Notes: generated from the letters alone by a model not told the origin. A stretch of DNA of 18,715 bases from Bordetella parapertussis (GCA_945878355.1 CAMCTC010000090.1:1-18715), one strand, 5' to 3'. Counted from the first letter of the stretch, positions 7,262 through 14,850 are shown. Translations and numbers: made by a program.

Positions 7262-8323
7262 ATGACCGAGACGACAAGCGCATCCTTGCTGGCGCTGACG
7301 ATGGGCGACCCCTGCGGCATCGGCCCCGAGACCATCGCCCGTGCCGTCGCAGCCCGCGCCACCGGCGCAGCGCTGGTTGTCGGCGACGTGGCGGTGATGC
7401 GTCGCGCTGCGGCGCATTGCGGTCTGATGCTGCCGGTGGTCCGCCTCGACGCCCCCGGTGACGCATTGCTTGCGCCGCCCGATTGCATCGCGGTGTGGCA
7501 GCCGCCGGGCCTGCAGGGCGTCGGCCGGGCCGATTTGGTCGATCTGCCGATGGGCCGGGTGCAGGCGGACGCCGGCCGAGCCGCCGCGCTGTGCATCGAG
7601 GCTGCCGCGGCGCTGGCCTTGCGCGGCGAGGTCGCGGCGATCGTCACCGCGCCGATCCACAAGGAGGCGCTGGCCGCGGCGGGCGTGCACTTCCCGGGCC
7701 ATACCGAGATGCTGCAGGCCGCGGCCGGCGGCGCGCCGGTGCGCATGATGCTGGCCAATGACGAACTGCGGGTGGTGCTGGTCACCATCCATGTGGCGTT
7801 GCGGCGGGCCATCGAGATGCTCGATTTCGACGCCGTGCTGCAGACGCTGCGCATTGCCCACCGCAGTGCCGCAGCCTGGGGCCAGGCCGCGCCGCGCATC
7901 GCGGTGGCTGGGCTCAATCCGCATGCCGGCGAGGGCGGTTTGTTCGGCGATGAGGAGCTTCGCTTCATCGCCCCGGCGGTCGCTGCGGCGCGCGCCGAGG
8001 GCATCGACGCGCAAGGACCGTTCGCGCCTGACACGGTGTTCATGCGCGCGCGCAATGCGCCCGGCCACCTGGGCGAGTTCGACCTGGTGGTGGCGATGAC
8101 CCACGACCACGGCCTGATCCCGGTGAAATACCTGGGGGTCGCCGAAGGCGTCAACGTCACGCTGGGTCTGCCGTTTGTCCGCACCAGCCCGGACCACGGC
8201 ACCGCGTTCGACATCGCTGGCAGCGGCCGCGCCGACGCCAGCAGCCTGATCGCAGCGCTGCGCATGGCAAGACGCTTGGCCGGCGTTGGGCCGCAAACAG
8301 CGGGCTTCAGCGCTGGCGCGTGA
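7262..8323 (+). CDS. pdxA: PdxA-family 4-phospho-hydroxyacid dehydrogenase
   Basis: The PdxA family oxidises and decarboxylates 4-phosphohydroxy-threonine (vitamin B6 synthesis) or, in PdxA2 paralogues, D-threonate or D-erythronate 4-phosphate. The signature [11 protein letters not shown] (about 13-23) is near the N-terminus, followed by [16 protein letters not shown], the metal-histidine segments [10 protein letters not shown] and LNPHAGEGG, and SPDHGTAFD near the end. The usual HDQG motif reads H281-D-H-G here, and the following IPVK resembles PdxA2 more than classical PdxA, so the symbol is provisional. The 353-residue length is normal. The start is chosen just before the first strand; an ATG at 7211 would add 17 residues. 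The stop codon overlaps the convergent mscL by 17 bp. Confidence 0.85.
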   Translation: MTETTSASLLALTMGDPCGIGPETIARAVAARATGAALVVGDVAVMRRAAAHCGLMLPVVRLDAPGDALLAPPDCIAVWQPPGLQGVGRADLVDLPMGRVQADAGRAAALCIEAAAALALRGEVAAIVTAPIHKEALAAAGVHFPGHTEMLQAAAGGAPVRMMLANDELRVVLVTIHVALRRAIEMLDFDAVLQTLRIAHRSAAAWGQAAPRIAVAGLNPHAGEGGLFGDEELRFIAPAVAAARAEGIDAQGPFAPDTVFMRARNAPGHLGEFDLVVAMTHDHGLIPVKYLGVAEGVNVTLGLPFVRTSPDHGTAFDIAGSGRADASSLIAALRMARRLAGVGPQTAGFSAGA

Positions 8324-8771
8324 GCCCGCTGTCCGCGAGCGGGCGCCGGCTCAGCGTGTCGCGGATTTCGCGCAGCAACAGCACATCTTCCGGCGTTGGC
8401 GCTGGCGTGACCGTCGCTGCTTGCTCCGGCGCCTGCCTGAGGCGGTTGACCTGCTTGATCATCATGAAGATCACCAAGGCCAGGATCCCGAAGTTGATCG
8501 CGATGGTGATGAAATTGCCATAGGCAAACACATTGCCCAACTTCTGTGCTTCAGCCAGCGCGGCGCCCGCCGGCACCTGGCCCGACAGCACCAGGTACTT
8601 GTTCGAGAAGTCGATCTGCCCGCCGCCGACCAGATTGACCAAGGGCATGATCAAGTCCTTGACCACCGAGTCGACGATCTTGCCGAAGGCCGCACCGATG
8701 ATCACCCCGACCGCCAAGTCGACGACGTTGCCTTTGATCGCAAACGCCTTGAATTCGCTCGCAAAACCCAT
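8307..8771 (-). CDS. mscL: Large-conductance mechanosensitive channel MscL
   Basis: An inner-membrane pentameric channel that opens under high tension to release osmolytes after hypo-osmotic shock. The N-terminus [26 protein letters not shown] holds the amphipathic S1 helix and start of the first, glycine- and alanine-rich pore helix (about 15-45). The second membrane helix lies at about 85-107 ([20 protein letters not shown]), followed by a C-terminal helical bundle. At 154 residues it is slightly longer than the 136-residue E. coli protein because of the proline-rich linker and tail. A very strong ribosome site, AGGAGGTG, precedes the ATG. The stop lies inside the last codons of pdxA on the other strand. 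Confidence 0.95.
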   Translation of the reverse strand: MGFASEFKAFAIKGNVVDLAVGVIIGAAFGKIVDSVVKDLIMPLVNLVGGGQIDFSNKYLVLSGQVPAGAALAEAQKLGNVFAYGNFITIAINFGILALVIFMMIKQVNRLRQAPEQAATVTPAPTPEDVLLLREIRDTLSRRPLADSGLTRQR

Positions 8772-8861
8772 GTCTGCACCTCCTGAATGCGCGTCGGTTG
8801 ATGGCCATGCACCGGCTGGAAGTCAGTATCGTCGGCAGCAGGTCAATGCGCAGCCCCTGAA

Positions 8862-8890
8862 ATGCTGGTGCATGCGGTGTCCGCTAGAAT
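8862..8890 (+). promoter_or_regulatory. Candidate promoter of petABC
   Basis: TAGAAT at 8885-8890, with a weak -35 (ATGCTG, 8862-8867) at 17-bp spacing. It gives a leader of about 72 nt before petA that contains three tandem 10-bp repeats. Confidence 0.4.
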
Positions 8891-8914
8891 GGCGGGTTGA
8901 CCCTTAGAACATTT

Positions 8915-8944
8915 GCAGCCCGTAGCAGCCCGTAGCAGTCCGCC
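8915..8944 (+). repeat. Three tandem 10-bp units in the petA leader
   Basis: GCAGCCCGTA occurs perfectly at 8915-8924 and 8925-8934. A third, degenerate copy GCAGTCCGCC follows at 8935-8944. The array is in the predicted 5' untranslated region of petABC, ending 13 nt before the AAGAGGA ribosome site. Confidence 0.75.
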
Positions 8945-8969
8945 GCGGGTGCTCTAGAAGAGGATTCCC

Positions 8970-9569
8970 ATGAGTGACAGCCCCGTCGACCAAGGCCGAC
9001 GCACCTGGGTGGCGATCACGGCTGGTGCCGGCGCCATCGGCGCGGCAGCCGTAGCCGTGCCTTTCGTCAGCAGCATCACCCCGTCCGAGCGTGCCAAGGC
9101 AGCCGGCGCCGCAGTCGAAGCCGACATCAGCGGCCTCAAGCCCGGCGAGAAGATGACCGTCGAGTGGCGTGGCAAACCGGTGTGGATCCTGCGTCGAACG
9201 CCCGAACAGCTGGAAGGTCTGAAGAAGCTGGATCCGCAGCTCGCCGACCCCAAGTCGCAGCGCAAGGTCGATGAACTCACCCCGGCCTACGCACGCAACG
9301 AGCACCGCTCGATCAAGCCCGAGTTCTTGGTGGCGGTGGGCATTTGCTCGCACCTGGGTTGCTCGCCCAGTGACAAGCTGACGCCTGGCGCGCAGCCCTC
9401 GCTGCCCGACGACTGGCAGGGTGGGTTTCTCTGCCCCTGCCACGGTTCCACCTTCGACATGGCGGGCCGGGTCTTCAAGAACAAACCCGCACCCGACAAC
9501 CTCGAAGTGCCGCCCCACATGTTTCTCACCGATACGCGTCTGCTGATCGGTGAGGACAAGAAGGCCTGA
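8970..9569 (+). CDS. petA: Ubiquinol-cytochrome c reductase Rieske iron-sulfur subunit
   Basis: The high-potential [2Fe-2S] subunit of the cytochrome bc1 complex; it takes electrons from ubiquinol at the Qo site and passes them to cytochrome c1. The two cluster-binding boxes are intact: C126-x-H128-L-G-C131 and C155-P-C157-H158-G-S, with C131 and C157 forming the expected disulfide. The N-terminus has a twin-arginine pair (R10-R11) before one hydrophobic helix (about 13-35), in keeping with known Tat export of bacterial Rieske proteins as folded, uncleaved membrane proteins. The tat genes lie upstream in the same window. The ribosome site AAGAGGA is well placed. The length of 199 residues is typical of proteobacteria. 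Confidence 0.97.
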   Translation: MSDSPVDQGRRTWVAITAGAGAIGAAAVAVPFVSSITPSERAKAAGAAVEADISGLKPGEKMTVEWRGKPVWILRRTPEQLEGLKKLDPQLADPKSQRKVDELTPAYARNEHRSIKPEFLVAVGICSHLGCSPSDKLTPGAQPSLPDDWQGGFLCPCHGSTFDMAGRVFKNKPAPDNLEVPPHMFLTDTRLLIGEDKKA

Positions 9570-9595
9570 GCCCCAACCCAAGCACAGAGGTCGAC

Positions 9596-10990
9596 ATGGC
9601 AGATTTCAAGACGGCTCCGGCCGACGCGTCCGTGGGCGTGAAGCTCATGAGCTGGGTGGACAACCGGTTCCCGGCCACGCAGTTGTTCAAGGACCACATG
9701 TCGGAGTATTACGCTCCGAAGAATTTCAACTTTTTCTACATCTTTGGGTCCTTGTCGCTGCTGGTGCTGGTGATCCAGATCGTCACCGGCATCTTCCTGA
9801 CGATGCACTACAAGCCCGATGCAGGCATGGCTTTCGCGTCGGTCGAGTACATCATGCGCGACGTGCCCTGGGGCTGGTTGATCCGCTACATGCACTCGAC
9901 CGGTGCCTCGGCGTTCTTCGTCGTGGTCTATCTGCACATGTACCGCGGGCTGATCTACGGCAGCTACCGCAAGCCGCGCGAGCTGGTCTGGGTCTTCGGT
10001 TGCGCGATCTTCCTGGCACTGATGGCCGAAGCCTTCATGGGCTACCTGCTGCCCTGGGGCCAGATGAGCTACTGGGGCGCGCAGGTGATCGTCAACCTGT
10101 TCGCTGCAGTACCCTTCATCGGCCCGGACTTGGCGCTGCTGATCCGCGGCGACTATGTGGTGGGCGACGCCACGCTGAACCGTTTCTTCAGCTTCCACGT
10201 CATCGCCGTGCCGCTGGTGCTGCTGGGTCTGGTGGTCGCGCACATCATCGCTTTGCACGAGGTGGGGTCGAACAACCCCGACGGCGTCGAGATCAAGGCC
10301 AAGAAAGACGCCAAGGGCATTCCGCTCGACGGCATCCCTTTCCACCCTTACTACTCGGTGCACGACATCTTCGCGGTGTCGATGTTCTTGATGGTGTTCT
10401 GCGCGATCATCTTTTTCGGGCCTGAACTCGGTGGTTATTTCCTCGAGTACAACAACTTTATCCCGGCCGATCCGCTCAAGACCCCGGCCCACATTGCCCC
10501 AGTCTGGTATTTCACGCCCTACTACTCGATGCTTCGAGCCACCAACGACGGCATGGTCAACGTGTTGTGTGGTCTGGCCGGCATTGCGGGCCTGATCTCG
10601 CTGCTGGGCGTCAAAGGCCGGTCAAGGATTGCCATCGCGGTCAGCGTGATCATCGGCATCGCGCTGCTCAAGACCTTCGACGCCAAGTTCTGGGGCGTGG
10701 TGGTGATGGGCGCTGCCGTGATCATCCTGTTCTTCCTGCCCTGGCTCGACAACAGCCCGGTCAAGTCGATCCGCTACCGGCCGAGTTGGCACAAAGCGAT
10801 GTACGGCATCTTCGTCATTTTCTTCGCTGTGCTGGGCTACCTCGGCATCCAGCCGCCGTCTGAAATCGGCACGCTGGTGGCCCAGATCGGCACCTTGTTC
10901 TACTTCGGCTTTTTCCTGCTGATGCCTTGGTGGAGCACGATTGGCACCTTCAAGCAAGTGCCCGATCGCGTCACTTTCGCGGCCCATTGA
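9596..10990 (+). CDS. petB: Cytochrome b subunit of the bc1 complex
   Basis: The membrane core of the bc1 complex, carrying haems bL and bH and both quinone sites. The haem-ligand histidines are H100 and H114 (14 apart) in the second helix and H201 and H216 (15 apart) in the fourth; the extra residue in the second pair is usual in beta- and gammaproteobacteria. The Qo-site motif PEWY appears as PVWY (in APVWYFTPYYSMLRA), another common form in these classes. The segment GSNNPDG after the fourth helix is conserved. At 464 residues it is a full-length, unfused cytochrome b with about eight or nine membrane helices. It follows petA by 26 bp and precedes petC by 16 bp in a single operon. Confidence 0.97.
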   Translation: MADFKTAPADASVGVKLMSWVDNRFPATQLFKDHMSEYYAPKNFNFFYIFGSLSLLVLVIQIVTGIFLTMHYKPDAGMAFASVEYIMRDVPWGWLIRYMHSTGASAFFVVVYLHMYRGLIYGSYRKPRELVWVFGCAIFLALMAEAFMGYLLPWGQMSYWGAQVIVNLFAAVPFIGPDLALLIRGDYVVGDATLNRFFSFHVIAVPLVLLGLVVAHIIALHEVGSNNPDGVEIKAKKDAKGIPLDGIPFHPYYSVHDIFAVSMFLMVFCAIIFFGPELGGYFLEYNNFIPADPLKTPAHIAPVWYFTPYYSMLRATNDGMVNVLCGLAGIAGLISLLGVKGRSRIAIAVSVIIGIALLKTFDAKFWGVVVMGAAVIILFFLPWLDNSPVKSIRYRPSWHKAMYGIFVIFFAVLGYLGIQPPSEIGTLVAQIGTLFYFGFFLLMPWWSTIGTFKQVPDRVTFAAH

Positions 10991-11006
10991 AGCGGGAGCG
11001 CTCGAC

Positions 11007-11795
11007 ATGAAAAGAATACTTGCAAGCCTGCTGACAGCAATCGCGATCTTTGCGGGCCTGTCCGGGCTCTCGACCTCGGCGCTGGCCAATACCGACGGCC
11101 CGGCCTGGGACCAGTTTCCCAAGGACCGCATCACCGACATGGCGGCGTTGCAGAACGGCGCCAAGCTGTTTGTCAACTACTGTTTGAACTGCCATTCGGC
11201 TTCGTACATGCGCTACAACCGCATGCGCGACCTCGAGTTGACCGATGACCAGATCAAGAAGAATCTGCTGTTCGCCAGCGAAAAAGTCGGTGATCTGATG
11301 ACGGTTTCGCTTGCCGCCAAGGATGCCAAGGAATGGTTCGGCGCGCAGCCGCCAGACCTCAGCGTGATCGCACGCTCGCGCGCTGGCGCGAATGGCTCAG
11401 GCGCCGATTACCTCTACACCTACCTGCGCGGCTTCTATCGCGACGAGACCCGCCCGACCGGCTGGAACAACCTGGTCTTTCCTTCGGTCGGCATGCCGCA
11501 TGTGCTGTGGGAATTGCAAGGAGAGCAGCGCGCTGTCTACTCTGAAATGAAGGATCCGCACGATCCCGCCAAGACCACCCATGTGTTCAAGGGCTTCGAG
11601 CTGACCAAGCCGGGCAGCCTGAGCAAGGGCGATTTCGACATCGCGATGGCCGATCTGGTGGGCTATCTGCAGTGGATGGGCGAGCCTGGCCAGAATCAGC
11701 GCGTACGCCTGGGCGTTTGGGTTTTGCTGTTCCTGTCGATCTTCACGGTGATCGCCTGGCGCATGAACGCTTCATACTGGAAAGACATCAAGTAG
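11007..11795 (+). CDS. petC: Cytochrome c1 subunit of the bc1 complex
   Basis: Cytochrome c1 takes electrons from the Rieske centre and passes them to soluble cytochrome c in the periplasm. A Sec signal peptide ends near the ALA-N site at about residue 28. The haem-binding motif is C59-L-N-C62-H63 and the likely axial methionine is M163 in FPSVGMPHVLW. A C-terminal membrane anchor lies at about 236-255 (LGVWVLLFLSIFTVIAW) with MNASYWKDIK after it. The ATG at 11007 is preceded by GGGAG and is 16 bp after the petB stop. The 262-residue length is standard. The operon ends at a strong terminator after this gene. Confidence 0.97.
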   Translation: MKRILASLLTAIAIFAGLSGLSTSALANTDGPAWDQFPKDRITDMAALQNGAKLFVNYCLNCHSASYMRYNRMRDLELTDDQIKKNLLFASEKVGDLMTVSLAAKDAKEWFGAQPPDLSVIARSRAGANGSGADYLYTYLRGFYRDETRPTGWNNLVFPSVGMPHVLWELQGEQRAVYSEMKDPHDPAKTTHVFKGFELTKPGSLSKGDFDIAMADLVGYLQWMGEPGQNQRVRLGVWVLLFLSIFTVIAWRMNASYWKDIK

Positions 11796-11831
11796 TGCCA
11801 GTCCTATGGTCCGGCTCAATGGCCGGGCCGA

Positions 11832-11877
11832 GCGCGCAGCGGTAGCCAACTCAGGCCCGCTGCGCGCATTGTTTTTT
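11832..11877 (+). terminator. Rho-independent terminator after petABC
   Basis: A perfect 11-bp stem, GCGCGCAGCGG (11832-11842) with CCGCTGCGCGC (11857-11867), is followed by ATTG and six T residues (11872-11877). It closes the petABC transcript and separates it from sspA, whose own promoter must lie in the roughly 55 bp that follow. Confidence 0.9.
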
Positions 11878-11932
11878 GAGCCTCCGGCTCAAGAATCCGC
11901 TCAAGTACACGCTCATTTGGGAGTCCACCGCC

Positions 11933-12547
11933 ATGATGGTGCTTTATTCCGGAACCACCTGCCCTTACTCGCACCGTTGCCGCTTCGTGCTGTTCGAGAA
12001 AGGCATGGACTTCGAGATCCGCGATGTGGACCTGTTCGCCAAGCCCGAAGACATCGCGCTGATGAACCCGTACAACGAGGTGCCGATCCTGGTCGAGCGC
12101 GACCTGATCCTGTACGAATCACACATCATCAACGAGTACATCGACGAGCGCTTTCCGCACCCGCAGCTGATGCCCGGTGACCCGGTCGCACGCGCCAGGG
12201 TGAGGCTGTTTCTGTTCAATTTCGAGAAAGAGCTCTTTGCGCAGGTCAACCTGCTCGAAGGCCGCAGCGGCACCAAGTCCAATGAAAAGCAGCTCGAGAA
12301 GGCGCGCTCGCAAATCCGTGAGCGCCTGACCCAACTCGCGCCGATTTTCCTGAAGAACAAGTACATGCTGGGTGACGACTTCTCGATGCTCGATGTCGCC
12401 ATCGCCCCGCTGCTGTGGCGCCTGGACTACTACGGTATCGATCTGTCGAAGAACGCCGCACCGCTGCTCAAGTACGCTGAACGCATCTTCTCGCGCCCGG
12501 CCTACATCGAGGCGCTGACGCCGTCCGAGAAAGTGATGCGCAAGTAG
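11933..12547 (+). CDS. sspA: Stringent starvation protein A
   Basis: An RNA polymerase-associated protein with a glutathione-transferase fold that affects transcription during starvation and acid stress; it lacks transferase activity in characterised relatives. The thioredoxin-like domain starts MMVLYSGTTCPYSHRCRFVL and contains NEVPILVERDLILYES (GST cis-proline region, about 49-64). The all-helical C-terminal domain includes LGDDFSMLDVAIAPLLWRL. The start is the first of two adjacent ATGs, after GGGAG at 11920; the open frame extends 19 codons further up but enters the terminator. At 204 residues the length is typical. sspB follows by 9 bp, the usual pair. Confidence 0.94.
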   Translation: MMVLYSGTTCPYSHRCRFVLFEKGMDFEIRDVDLFAKPEDIALMNPYNEVPILVERDLILYESHIINEYIDERFPHPQLMPGDPVARARVRLFLFNFEKELFAQVNLLEGRSGTKSNEKQLEKARSQIRERLTQLAPIFLKNKYMLGDDFSMLDVAIAPLLWRLDYYGIDLSKNAAPLLKYAERIFSRPAYIEALTPSEKVMRK

Positions 12548-12556
12548 GATTGCACG

Positions 12557-13069
12557 ATGACCAAACCGGCCGCTCCGGACGAGCAAGGCAGCTCGACCCG
12601 CCCCTACTTGATTCGCGCGTTGCATGAATGGTGCACCGACAACGGATTCACGCCCTATGTGGCTGTGTTCGTCACCGAGGGCGTCAAAGTGCCGATGGAG
12701 TACGTCAAGAACAACGAAATCGTGCTCAACGTCGGCTTCGAAGCCACCAGCGGCCTGAGCCTGGGCAACGAATTTCTGGAGTTCAAAGCCCGTTTCGGTG
12801 GTGTGCCGCGCGAAATCGCGGTGCCGATCGACCATGTGGTGGCGATCTACGCCCGAGAAAACGGTCAAGGTATGGCGTTCCCTGTGCCCAACGCTCAGAG
12901 CGTCGCTGCGACGCCTGAGCCTGCACGGGTCGGGCTTAGGCTCGCACCCCAGGCTGGCGCTGCCGAGCCTGAGACGCAATCTGCCGACGGCGTTGCCATT
13001 GACAACCCGCCGCCTGAACCGCCACCGCCCGCAGCGGGTGGACGGCCTTCGCTCAAGCGAATCAAGTAG
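12557..13069 (+). CDS. sspB: ClpXP protease adaptor SspB
   Basis: SspB binds ssrA-tagged polypeptides and delivers them to ClpXP. The substrate-binding fold is seen in STRPYLIRALHEWCTDNGFTP, the MEYVKNNEIVLNV strand pair and the VPIDHVVAIYARENGQGMAF segment (about 90-110). A proline- and alanine-rich flexible linker (about 115-160) follows, then the C-terminal ClpX-docking peptide RPSLKRIK, close to the known RPxLKVVK motif. Both functional ends are therefore intact. Its ribosome site AGGA overlaps the sspA stop codon, so coexpression is expected. tRNA-Thr follows 46 bp later. Confidence 0.94.
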   Translation: MTKPAAPDEQGSSTRPYLIRALHEWCTDNGFTPYVAVFVTEGVKVPMEYVKNNEIVLNVGFEATSGLSLGNEFLEFKARFGGVPREIAVPIDHVVAIYARENGQGMAFPVPNAQSVAATPEPARVGLRLAPQAGAAEPETQSADGVAIDNPPPEPPPPAAGGRPSLKRIK

Positions 13070-13099
13070 TCCGCGGGCGGGTGGTCAGCCCAGATTGCT

Positions 13100-13105
13100 T
13101 AGAAT
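13100..13105 (+). promoter_or_regulatory. -10 element of tRNA-Thr
   Basis: TAGAAT lies 10 bp before the first base of the tRNA. No convincing -35 hexamer is visible 17 bp upstream. Confidence 0.45.
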
Positions 13106-13115
13106 AGTCGACTGT

Positions 13116-13191
13116 GCCGGCTTAGCTCATTTGGTAGAGCAACCGCCTTGTAAGCGGTAGGTGATCCGTTCGATTCGGATAGCCGGCACCA
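13116..13191 (+). tRNA. tRNA-Thr (anticodon UGU)
   Basis: A complete 76-nt cloverleaf with encoded CCA. The acceptor stem is GCCGGCT/AGCCGGC, the D-arm GCTC...GAGC, the anticodon stem ACCGC/GCGGT with loop CTTGTAA, the variable loop AGGTG, and the T-arm ATCCG-TTCGATT-CGGAT. The anticodon TGT reads ACA, so it carries threonine. Its last 46 nt are repeated 4902 bp downstream, which marks it as an integration target. Confidence 0.97.
13146..13191 (+). repeat. Left attachment-like repeat (3' half of tRNA-Thr)
   Basis: The 46 nt from the anticodon loop to the CCA end, matched by 18048-18093 with three substitutions. It is the part of a tRNA gene most often used as an attachment site. Confidence 0.75.
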
Positions 13192-13416
13192 TTTAAATCA
13201 ATGACTTAGGGGGCGATCGGCGTGGTCGCCCAAACGGCGGGGTAACGCCGGGCTAACACAGCATCCATGCCCCAGGGTTTCGTGCGCACGCGTTGTGACG
13301 ACAGGGGTCACGGCAAGCTGGCCAAGGGCTCAGGCAAGCTGCGCTGAGCTTGCCCCTCGTGCTGAGTCCGGCCTGCCGCTGGCACGAAGCGTCTTGCCCC
13401 GGCGCGCCGGGCGCGG

Positions 13417-13779
13417 CTACTCCTGATCGGTCCGGCCCACTATGGCCATGTGCAGTCGGCCGCTATTGACCACCATCGCGTTCCAGCGCCGCTGCTGGTC
13501 GAGCGAGGCGCTCCACTCGGCGCCAAACAGCGCTGGACCGTTTTGCAGCATGACCAACGCCAGCCGGGCCGAGGGCGCATGACCGGCGTCGGCCAGTTCG
13601 GCGAAGCGGCCGAAAGCGGCCGCGTAGTGTTGCGCGCGGAACGCGTCAACGGCGTGGTCATACACCGCGCGCTGTTTGAGGTTGAGGTCGGTGATGCCAC
13701 CGTCCTGAGCCAACGCGGGCGGCAGTGGCGCGGCCAGCAACAGGATCGAGACGGTGATGGCGAGGGGTGAGAAGCGCAT
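13417..13779 (-). CDS. Small secreted Sel1/TPR-like protein
   Basis: A 120-residue protein with a clear signal peptide (hydrophobic core about 7-20, cleavage near ALA-QD at 25) and a mature part containing one helix-turn-helix repeat. YDHAVDAFRAQHYAAAFGRFAELADAGHAPSARLALVMLQNGP reads like a Sel1/TPR unit (about 40-82). An AxxQQRRWNAMV segment follows. I know similar short exported proteins from Burkholderiales but no function for them. The ATG at 13779 is supported by GGAGG six bases upstream and by the signal peptide; the frame remains open upstream without features. It has its own candidate promoter (13857-13886) identical in key positions to that of the metalloprotease gene, so the two are probably co-regulated. 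Confidence 0.7.
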   Translation of the reverse strand: MRFSPLAITVSILLLAAPLPPALAQDGGITDLNLKQRAVYDHAVDAFRAQHYAAAFGRFAELADAGHAPSARLALVMLQNGPALFGAEWSASLDQQRRWNAMVVNSGRLHMAIVGRTDQE

Positions 13780-13856
13780 GTTGAAGCCTCCGGGTTGGAG
13801 TGAGCAGTGGGCACCGCAGCCCTGCACTCCGTGAAGGCCGACGGTCCCCTGTGGAG

Positions 13857-13886
13857 CTAAACGTGGTTCGGGAGGCCAAACTGTCA
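13857..13886 (-). promoter_or_regulatory. Shared promoter-like motif, copy B
   Basis: On the minus strand: TGACAGTTTG, 13 nt, CGTTTAG. Reading TGACAG as -35 and CGTTTA as -10 gives a 17-bp spacer. The motif lies 77 bp upstream of the start of the small secreted protein. All 17 conserved positions and the spacing match copy A at 14821-14850. Confidence 0.6.
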
Positions 13887-13917
13887 CGCCCCGCCACACC
13901 GGGTGCCGCTGATCCCC

Positions 13918-14718
13918 TCAGTTCAGGTCTGCGAGGTCCAGCGGCCTGAAGTCCCCGCTGTAGATCCGTTCGAGGAACGCCCGGCCGCCGCCCGCGCCGT
14001 TGAAGTGGTTGTAGGACATGACACCGAATGCATGCGGCGCCACGGCATGCACCAGGTCGTTGACGTTTTGCTCGTTCGAGAAGGTCCAGCGACTGGTCGG
14101 AAACCGTGCCAGCACCCGCTTCAGCTTTTTCGGGTCCATGGTCGACAGTTGGGCGACGTAAGCGATGTATTCCTCCTGTGCATGCACGTTGGGGTTCAGC
14201 GGGTAGCGGTAGAAGGCCTTGGACAGCGCGTGTGCACTCTCGTGCGCGAGCACCGAGACGAGCAGCTCGCGGTCGTAGCGCAGTTTGAAGTAGGGCCGCT
14301 GACGCAGCCACGGCGCCGACAGCGAGGTCATCGTCACTCGTTGGGAGGCCACTTCGTATTGCCCCACCACCCGCGTGCCTCCGACGAAAGTGTCGTGGCC
14401 GCTGTCGTCCTTCACCGGCAGCACTACTGTGTCGCTGAACAGGATCGTTACCGACTGTTCGGTCCGGTAGCCGAACCGGGCAAAGAACCCGACCGCACGC
14501 GCGAAGCCTTCGCAAGCGGCGGCATGGTCGGCGCGGGTGCCGCCGAGGACGAGAATCTGAGACTCGTAGCCGGCGCAGGTCCTGCCGTCCTGCGCCGGCA
14601 CGCCTGCGGCCAGAGCACTGCCGGCCAGGACCACCGCAGCAAGGACGCCGGCTAGGCGTCGGGCGTTCAAGGGCGCCACCCCCGGGATCGCGAGACCCCC
14701 CATATCTTTCGAAGTCAT
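13918..14718 (-). CDS. Secreted HExxH zinc metallopeptidase of unassigned family
   Basis: A 266-residue exported protein. After an N-region, a hydrophobic segment (about 22-39, ending ALAAG) forms the signal peptide. The mature part contains H159-E-S-A-H163, preceded by a hydrophobic strand-helix, with a QEEYIAYVAQ segment 19-20 residues later. E182 or E183 could be the third zinc ligand, which would make it a gluzincin. I do not recognise a characterised family; a DUF6639-type uncharacterised peptidase is possible. The ATG at 14718 has GGGAG seven bases upstream and fits the signal peptide better than the longer frame to 14784. The gene follows the kinase gene on the same strand after 214 bp and carries the shared promoter-like motif (14821-14850). 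Its substrate is unknown. Confidence 0.72.
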   Translation of the reverse strand: MTSKDMGGLAIPGVAPLNARRLAGVLAAVVLAGSALAAGVPAQDGRTCAGYESQILVLGGTRADHAAACEGFARAVGFFARFGYRTEQSVTILFSDTVVLPVKDDSGHDTFVGGTRVVGQYEVASQRVTMTSLSAPWLRQRPYFKLRYDRELLVSVLAHESAHALSKAFYRYPLNPNVHAQEEYIAYVAQLSTMDPKKLKRVLARFPTSRWTFSNEQNVNDLVHAVAPHAFGVMSYNHFNGAGGGRAFLERIYSGDFRPLDLADLN

Positions 14719-14820
14719 GCAGAAACTCCCGCAGGTCGTTGACGAGGCCAGTGGGGTGTCAACGCAGCCCGCCGCGTCGGCCACCTCTGCCGCCTGCGGT
14801 CCTGTGCACGCCCTAACTGC

Positions 14821-14850
14821 CTAAACGACCACGGGTCGGACAAACTGTCA
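14821..14850 (-). promoter_or_regulatory. Shared promoter-like motif, copy A
   Basis: On the minus strand: TGACAGTTTG, 13 nt, CGTTTAG, 102 bp upstream of the metallopeptidase start. The spacers of copies A and B agree at only 4 of 13 positions (two CC pairs), so conservation is concentrated in two boxes, as expected for -35 and -10 elements. The CGTTTA box is a poor sigma-70 -10, which favours an alternative sigma factor. Confidence 0.6.

Noticed and set aside
6394..8265. 623-codon minus-strand open frame
   Set aside because: Covers nif3 and pdxA in antisense. Its low-complexity Ala/Ser/Arg composition and lack of motifs mark it as a GC-rich shadow.
9287..10492. 401-codon minus-strand open frame opposite petA and petB
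   Set aside because: His/Asp/Arg-rich antisense translation of membrane-protein codons; no recognisable domain.
13211..13250. Terminator pair after tRNA-Thr
   Set aside because: Two short hairpins (GGGCGA/TCGCCC and CGGCG/CGCCG) with no following T-run. They are weak and could be chance in GC-rich DNA.
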